Below, one piece after another: positions 60,513-64,000 of a stretch of 64,000 bases of DNA. The notes under the pieces are model-generated. The model ran no database searches, was not told the origin of the DNA, and worked only from the letters and a program-made list of their open reading frames with translations. Numbering within the stretch: the first letter of the stretch is position 1; every line of letters starts with the position of its first letter. The translations under genes and the position numbers were made by a program. The stretch covers positions 62,001-126,000 of the forward strand of contig NZ_FOTC01000002.1 in assembly GCF_900114455.1 (NCBI RefSeq). Direction: 5' to 3'. This DNA is from Halogranum rubrum (GTDB taxonomy: Archaea > Halobacteriota > Halobacteria > Halobacteriales > Haloferacaceae).

Positions 60513-61382
60513 TCACTCGTAGGTGAACGTCATCCCACCGTCGAACGTCAGGTCGCCGCCGTTCAGATGCTTCGCGTGCTTCGAGAAACCGAAGACGAAC
60601 AGGTTGGCGACGTCCACCGGTGTCATCATCTCTTTCGTCCGCGACTGGCCGAGCATCACGTCTTCGACGACTTCATCGACGGAGATGCCGCGCTGTTCGG
60701 CGGTGTCGGGAATCTGGTTCGTGACGAGCGGCGTCTTCACGTAGCCCGTACTGATAGAGAACGCCCGAAGCCTCCCGTCGCCTTCGGCGGCGATGGACTG
60801 GGTGAGCCCCCGCAGACCGAACTTCGAGACGTTGTAGGCGACTTTGTCGGAGGTGACGTAGTGGCCGTGGACCGACGCCATGTTGCCGATGGCACCGACG
60901 CCGTCGTCCGTGTCGCGGACGTGCGGCATCACGAGTTGCGAGAGTTTGAGCGGTGCCCGAAGCATCACGTCGTGCATCAGGTCGTACTGCTCCATCGGGA
61001 ACTCGTCGATGGGGTCGATATGCTGTAGTCCGGCGATGTTCGCGAGATACCGAACCTCGCCGAACGTGGCTGCAGACTCGACGATGTCCTCGACTTCAGC
61101 GTCGTCGGTCAGGTCGGCAGTGACCGTCTCGACGGTGCCTGCCAGGTCGTGGTCGCTCGCTTGCTCGGCCGTCTCGACGAGGCCGTCGTCGTCGACGTCG
61201 GTGGCGACGACGGTGAGTCCGTTGGCGGCCAGTGCGAGCGCCGTCGCACGGCCGATACCGGACCCGCCGCCCGTGACGATAGCGACGCTGTCGGCGCTGA
61301 AGTGGTCGTCGTCGACGTGGAGGACGTCGTCGGGGTCGAACGTCGGTGCAGCGAGGTGGTCGCTCTCGGCTTCCTCGGACAT
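60513..61382 (-). CDS. 3-hydroxybutyrate dehydrogenase-like short-chain dehydrogenase
   Basis: This 289-residue SDR has an acidic 30-residue N-terminal extension, the cofactor motif TGGGSGIG (37-44), and the active-site Ser170, Tyr183 and Lys187 (YNVSK). The MTPVDVANLFVFGFSKHAKH and ending LNGGDLTFDGGMTFTYE resemble D-3-hydroxybutyrate dehydrogenases, which oxidise 3-hydroxybutyrate to acetoacetate with NAD+. ATG at 61382 is preferred; the frame is open to 61574 across the divergent promoter. It is divergent from the Bat-type regulator and near a short-chain fatty acid transporter, so it probably works in ketone-body or PHB-monomer use. Confidence 0.9.
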   Translation of the reverse strand: MSEEAESDHLAAPTFDPDDVLHVDDDHFSADSVAIVTGGGSGIGRATALALAANGLTVVATDVDDDGLVETAEQASDHDLAGTVETVTADLTDDAEVEDIVESAATFGEVRYLANIAGLQHIDPIDEFPMEQYDLMHDVMLRAPLKLSQLVMPHVRDTDDGVGAIGNMASVHGHYVTSDKVAYNVSKFGLRGLTQSIAAEGDGRLRAFSISTGYVKTPLVTNQIPDTAEQRGISVDEVVEDVMLGQSRTKEMMTPVDVANLFVFGFSKHAKHLNGGDLTFDGGMTFTYE

Positions 61383-61448
61383 ACCGCAGAGAGGGTCCGA
61401 ATCGTGGAAAAGCAGCGGGTTGATATGTGAAGGAACGACCTGCCACAC

Positions 61449-61456
61449 GATTAATG
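61449..61456 (+). promoter_or_regulatory. TATA-like box of the Bat-type regulator gene
   Basis: GATTAATG is centred about 32 bases before the ATG at 61485. Being near-palindromic, it might also serve the divergent dehydrogenase gene. Confidence 0.4.
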
Positions 61457-61474
61457 AGGAAGGACACGAGAGTC

Positions 61475-61481
61475 GGAGGTG
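61475..61481 (+). promoter_or_regulatory. Shine-Dalgarno-like site of the Bat-type regulator
   Basis: GGAGGTG is an extended match to the archaeal anti-Shine-Dalgarno and ends three bases before the ATG at 61485, deciding this start over the GTG at 61479. Confidence 0.45.
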
Positions 61482-61484
61482 GTC

Positions 61485-62210
61485 ATGATCTCTCTGACGA
61501 TGGATATGGTGCAGTACGACTGTCCGTACATCACTGTCACCGACGACGTCGACGTCTCTTTCTACACCATGCACTGGGACTTCAACGCCGCCCGCGAGGC
61601 CTTGGAGACGCGTATCCTCGTGAAGGGAGAGGACCGAGGGTCGCTGACGAACGGTCTCGGTGCGCTTCGAGAGCAGGCGGGGATGCGCGAGTTCGACCTG
61701 CTCTCTCGGCAGGGGGAGTCGGCGGTCATCAAGTCCTTCATCGACCAGACGAACGCGATGAAGGTCATCCGCGAGAACGACGGCTACATCACCGGCCCGT
61801 TCCGCATCCGCGAGGGCAGCGAACTGTGGAACGTCGGCTTCGACACGAGCGACGCGGCCGACGATGCACTCTCGGACCTCGAACGAGAGAACGACTTCTC
61901 TATCGAGGCCAGAACGTCGACCACGCTCGACGACTATCTCGACATCGTCCAGAACGTCGACCCTGCGAAGGAACTCCTCGACGGCTGTCGGGCGCTCTCG
62001 GACGTCGAACGCGACACGCTCGAACGCGCCGTCGACGGCGGCTACTTCCAGACGCCCCGAGACGCGACGCTCGGGACACTCGCCGACGAGTTCGGCGTCT
62101 CGAAGACGGCCGCCTCGAAGAACTTGCGGCGGAGCGAACAGAAGGTGTTAGAGCGCGTCGTCGCCGCGATGTCAAGTCTCGACGAGACGGCGCGGTCCGA
62201 GCGTGAGTGA
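61485..62210 (+). CDS. Bat-type helix-turn-helix transcriptional regulator
   Basis: This 241-residue protein has a family-specific N-terminal sensor/GAF-like region (MDMVQYDCPYITVTDDVDVS; FDLLSRQGESAVIKSFIDQT) and a C-terminal HTH-10 domain of the bacterio-opsin activator type (LSDVERDTLERAVDGGYFQT, then LADEFGVSKTAASKNLRRSE). Haloarchaea use many such regulators for metabolic genes. It is divergent from the 3-hydroxybutyrate dehydrogenase gene, so that gene and the transporter are the natural targets. It is the last GC-rich gene before the AT-rich right end. Confidence 0.9.
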   Translation: MISLTMDMVQYDCPYITVTDDVDVSFYTMHWDFNAAREALETRILVKGEDRGSLTNGLGALREQAGMREFDLLSRQGESAVIKSFIDQTNAMKVIRENDGYITGPFRIREGSELWNVGFDTSDAADDALSDLERENDFSIEARTSTTLDDYLDIVQNVDPAKELLDGCRALSDVERDTLERAVDGGYFQTPRDATLGTLADEFGVSKTAASKNLRRSEQKVLERVVAAMSSLDETARSERE

Positions 62211-62230
62211 CCGGCGGGTCTCTGGAACCT

Positions 62231-62283
62231 ACACAGAGTTTGTCAGAAACGGCGTGCTGAATATAGAGAGTCTATTCAGCAAC
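62231..62283. repeat. Degenerate palindromic repeat, copy A
   Basis: This copy holds GTCAGAAACGGCGTGCTGAA and then an inverted repeat, GCTGAATA...TATTCAGC (62256-62280, 9-base loop). It overlaps the 3' end of the 56-residue membrane protein gene. The half-site GGCGTGCTGAATA is the reverse complement of the left half of copies B and C, apart from one or two mismatches. Confidence 0.65.
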
Positions 62284-62442
62284 TTCTCTCTCAGCTTCGG
62301 AAGCAGTAATCGCGTAAATCATAAGACCAAGAACTGTGGTAATCGCAGCGCCAAACAGACCGCCCAAAAGCAAGCCAGTAATCAAACTCGCGAGTATAAC
62401 GAAGAAAAATATGAGTGGATGCGTTGCGTCTATATTACCCAT
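62272..62442 (-). CDS. Very small two-helix membrane protein, 56 residues
   Basis: Reverse-strand ATG at 62442 to TAG at 62272 encodes 56 residues. It starts MGNIDATHPLIFFFVILASL and continues with a glycine-rich turn and a second helix (FGAAITTVLGLMIYAITASE), ending in charged EAEREVAE. A TATA-like box sits 26 bases before the start. The hydrophobic pattern is too regular to be chance. No family is recognised. It lies with two other tiny membrane proteins in the AT-rich region and may belong to an accessory or phage-defence-like set, but that is speculation. Confidence 0.65.
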   Translation of the reverse strand: MGNIDATHPLIFFFVILASLITGLLLGGLFGAAITTVLGLMIYAITASEAEREVAE

Positions 62443-62463
62443 AATTCCTAGTCCCTCTCTGTC

Positions 62464-62471
62464 GTATTAAC
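62464..62471 (-). promoter_or_regulatory. TATA-like box of the 56-residue membrane protein gene
   Basis: On the minus strand GTTAATAC is centred about 26 bases before the ATG at 62442. Confidence 0.45.
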
Positions 62472-62501
62472 ACCTGAGGCAGAGCTTTTGCTGCAAGATA
62501 T

Positions 62502-62577
62502 GCGCGCTGTATTCAGCACGGCCACAGAAACCTCCCCGGACGCTGTCAGAACCGGCGTGCAACACTCAGAGAGTGAA
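62502..62577. repeat. Degenerate palindromic repeat, copy B
   Basis: The copy starts GCGCGCTGTATTCAGCACGG, passes through ACAGAAACCTCCCCGGACGC and CTGTCAGAACCGGCGTGC, and ends near AGAGAG. It aligns over about 60 bases with copy C and over about 34 bases with fragment D. Non-coding, between two tiny minus-strand genes. Confidence 0.75.
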
Positions 62578-62581
62578 TCTC

Positions 62582-62803
62582 TCAGGATTGAATCGCCTTC
62601 TTCGCCGGACTGCGTCGATGGGCAAGCACAGCTAAACTGACCCCAAGAAGAACAGCAAGAACCCCAGGAATGAGATACACGATATTCGGAGCACATTCTC
62701 CACCTCCAGAACACATCTGACGCTGAAATGCGTACCAGACTGCGATACAACCGAGAAAGAGACTGAGACCACCGAATCCCTGAAGAACGCGAGACCAATT
62801 CAT
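62582..62803 (-). CDS. Small two-helix membrane protein, 73 residues
   Basis: ATG at 62803 begins MNWSRVLQGFGGLSLFLGCI, followed by AVWYAFQRQ, a short loop with two cysteines (MCSGGGECAPN) and a second helix (IVYLIPGVLAVLLGVSLAVL) ending in a basic HRRSPAKK tail. The two loop cysteines could form a disulfide outside the cell. A TATA-like box lies 28 bases upstream. No family is recognised. Codon use is less GC-biased than in the rest of the window. Confidence 0.7.
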   Translation of the reverse strand: MNWSRVLQGFGGLSLFLGCIAVWYAFQRQMCSGGGECAPNIVYLIPGVLAVLLGVSLAVLAHRRSPAKKAIQS

Positions 62804-62827
62804 ACTGTACAATCACTCTAGGATTGG

Positions 62828-62835
62828 AAAATAGC
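62828..62835 (-). promoter_or_regulatory. TATA-like box of the 73-residue membrane protein gene
   Basis: On the minus strand GCTATTTT is centred about 28 bases before the ATG at 62803. Confidence 0.45.
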
Positions 62836-62868
62836 TTCCGCAGAGACAAAGGGCAGTTTGACCGACTT

Positions 62869-62950
62869 GCGCTCTGTATTCAGCACGGCACAGAAACCTC
62901 TCCGAAATCTGCCGTAAACGGCGTGCTAAATAGAGAGAATGTATGCAGCA
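62869..62950. repeat. Degenerate palindromic repeat, copy C
   Basis: The copy reads GCGCTCTGTATTCAGCACGG, then ACAGAAACCTCTCCGAAATC and ACGGCGTGCTAAATAGAGAG. Its ends CTGTATTCAGCACG and CGTGCTAAATAGAG are imperfect inverted repeats. Non-coding. Confidence 0.75.
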
Positions 62951-63027
62951 TGACTGGCTGGTTCGTTTCAGCACTTATCTACTGAACCAGCCGTTAAAAA
63001 GAGAGTAAAAACTAGACGCCAAAGACG

Positions 63028-63035
63028 TCTTATCC
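63028..63035 (+). promoter_or_regulatory. TATA-like box of the 81-residue membrane protein gene
   Basis: TCTTATCC is centred about 25 bases before the ATG at 63056. Confidence 0.4.
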
Positions 63036-63055
63036 ACAGTCTCTCTCGAGTAGAT

Positions 63056-63301
63056 ATGGCGAAATGGTTCCGACTACACACTAAGATCTACCACTATCAC
63101 TATGTGGTTCTCGGAATCGCTGGCATAGCAGCAACAGTCGTGTTCGCTACACCAGGAACCGACTTCGTCCATCTCGGCCCACTTCAGTTAGACCTATTCT
63201 ATATTTCCCTCGCTCTGTTCGCAGCACTACTCGCTCTGTCAGTAACTGACGAGTACGACTCAGAAGACTACGGACTCGACTCCTCGGACGCCGAGAAGTA
63301 G
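63056..63301 (+). CDS. Small two-helix membrane protein, 81 residues
   Basis: The protein starts MAKWFRLHTKIYHYHYVVLG. It has two hydrophobic helices (about 18-35 and 44-62: LQLDLFYISLALFAALLALS) and an acidic soluble tail (DEYDSEDYGLDSSDAEK) that fits the haloarchaeal proteome. The aromatic and histidine-rich N-terminus is unusual. A TATA-like box supports the start. No family is recognised. It is the third tiny membrane protein in this 1-kb stretch. Confidence 0.75.
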   Translation: MAKWFRLHTKIYHYHYVVLGIAGIAATVVFATPGTDFVHLGPLQLDLFYISLALFAALLALSVTDEYDSEDYGLDSSDAEK

Positions 63302-63631
63302 AACTCCAGAGACCACAGGTTCGATTCGTCGTCGGTTGGCAGATTCACGCTGGCCGATTCACACTGAGTTCGACACGACCGTAGACACCTCACCGAACGC
63401 TGTCAGAAGTAGTGCGTCGAACAGACGACGATATCCACCACCTGAGTTTTTCATACCCGGAGCAGCGTACAAAAGCCGCGGACGGTTCGTGTGTCGTCGT
63501 CGTGAATTTCGCTCTAGTTCCAAAGCAAGCGGGTGCGTGTGTCTCCCAAGGAACTATCAGCGGTGACCGAACTCGGCGTCCCCGAACCGCGGAAATGCTG
63601 ATGAGTTCATACGACGTTATACTGCCTGAGT
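63302..63631. other. Intergenic region with a repeat fragment
   Basis: This 330-base gap has no gene I can support; the frames across it look non-coding. A fragment of the palindromic repeat lies at 63384-63417. The region may be a remnant of insertion or rearrangement. Confidence 0.45.
63384..63417. repeat. Palindromic repeat fragment D
   Basis: GACACCTCACCGAACGCTGT then CAGAAGTAGTGCGTC aligns with the middle of copy B (about 28 of 34 bases identical by eye). It lacks the terminal inverted repeats. Confidence 0.6.
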
Positions 63632-64000
63632 ATGAGCGTAGCCAGCCCACTCTCGACCCAGCAAGTCTCCGAACTCGTGATGGCGAACCGGGCGATCAGA
63701 GCACCCTACTACCGGGCCGACCACGACGAGGGAGTTCGGTTCACAGACCTGGAGAAGGGACTTCAATGGGGCGCCGACGTCGTTCCGGCCCTGATAGACC
63801 TGTTCTGGGTCGCGGAGGACACTCGGGACGACCATCCCGACGGTTGGGTGGGCTTCGCCCGCCACTGGCGAGGAGCGACACTACGGGTGGAGTTCGACCT
63901 GTTCTCTGAACTCGATGACTCGGAGCCGATTCTGGTCGTGAACGCCATCTCGGGCCGAGAGGGACAGGAAGCCGTCGTCGACGAAGCGTTCGGAGAAATC
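63632..64000 (+). CDS. Unrecognised protein, C-terminus cut by window edge
   Basis: ATG at 63632 opens a frame that stays open to the window end (123 codons seen). An in-frame stop at 63602 limits the start. The protein is soluble and acidic, beginning MSVASPLSTQQVSELVMANR and containing APYYRADHDEGVRFTDLEKG, VVPALIDLFWVAEDTRDDHP and WVGFARHWRGATLRVEFDLF. I do not recognise the family. Composition and reading frame look real. It follows the repeat-bearing island and may be part of it. Confidence 0.7.
   Translation, partial: MSVASPLSTQQVSELVMANRAIRAPYYRADHDEGVRFTDLEKGLQWGADVVPALIDLFWVAEDTRDDHPDGWVGFARHWRGATLRVEFDLFSELDDSEPILVVNAISGREGQEAVVDEAFGEI

Noticed and set aside
62203-62451. 82-codon plus-strand frame
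   Set aside because: Antisense to the better 56-residue membrane protein gene, which has a promoter and a regular hydrophobic pattern.
62231-63417. Possible CRISPR array
   Set aside because: Copies are 34-82 bases, diverged and separated by genes of unequal length.

Overview
The window comes from a halophilic archaeon, most likely of the Haloferacaceae or a near relative. The DNA is GC-rich and the predicted proteins are strongly acidic. Archaeal markers include ribosomal protein L15e, a RIO2 kinase, the ubiquitin-like-protein activator UbaA, TrmB- and Bat-type regulators, a ThiD-ThiN fusion, a PGF-CTERM surface protein and Tat-dependent lipoproteins. Many genes have a TATA-like box about 27 bases before the start codon, as expected for leaderless haloarchaeal transcripts. 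No rRNA, tRNA, CRISPR array or intact insertion sequence was seen. Everything here comes from reading the sequence; no database search was run.

Layout. 1-3.6 kb: a truncated peroxiredoxin, endonuclease IV, a GNAT acetyltransferase, an ASCH protein and Rio2. 3.6-6.5 kb: two citrate synthase paralogues on the minus strand; the upstream one carries a C-terminal winged-helix DNA-binding domain. 6.9-9.3 kb: a Tat-exported zinc hydrolase of the aspartoacylase/succinylglutamate desuccinylase type with six 86-residue repeats. 9.5-11.5 kb: threonyl-tRNA synthetase. 11.7-24 kb: an alpha-glucan/sugar utilisation locus with TrmB, GH15 glucoamylase, a complete sugar ABC importer, a zinc-ribbon winged-helix regulator, a GH13 amylase and an esterase. 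24-34 kb: mixed housekeeping and small-domain genes (DUF4177, L15e, DoxX, rhodanese, UbaA, metallo-hydrolase, GntP permease, thioesterase, HxlR regulator, DsbA/FrnE, MaoC).

34-40 kb: cytochrome oxidase subunit I with a small membrane protein, then a thiamine pair (AIR synthase-like plus ThiD-ThiN) and a lipoprotein. 40-48.4 kb: mutS, a GH3 beta-glucosidase, two overlapping Nudix hydrolases and mutL, the last three translationally coupled. 48.4-58 kb: a degenerate receiver protein, an exported or membrane-bound tandem winged-helix regulator, KDG kinase, a PGF-CTERM protein, a dihydrolipoyl dehydrogenase-like flavoprotein, an NhaC-type antiporter, a CorC/hemolysin-type CBS protein and two small conserved proteins. 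58-62.2 kb: a probable short-chain fatty acid/3-hydroxybutyrate module (AtoE transporter, cupin, 3-hydroxybutyrate dehydrogenase, Bat-type regulator).

62.2-64 kb is different in character: lower GC, three tiny two-helix membrane proteins, a family of degenerate palindromic repeats, and an unrecognised gene cut by the window end. It looks like an accessory island. The most unusual items are the citrate synthase-winged helix fusion, the mutS/Nudix/Nudix/mutL arrangement, the six-repeat exported hydrolase and the palindromic repeat cluster.
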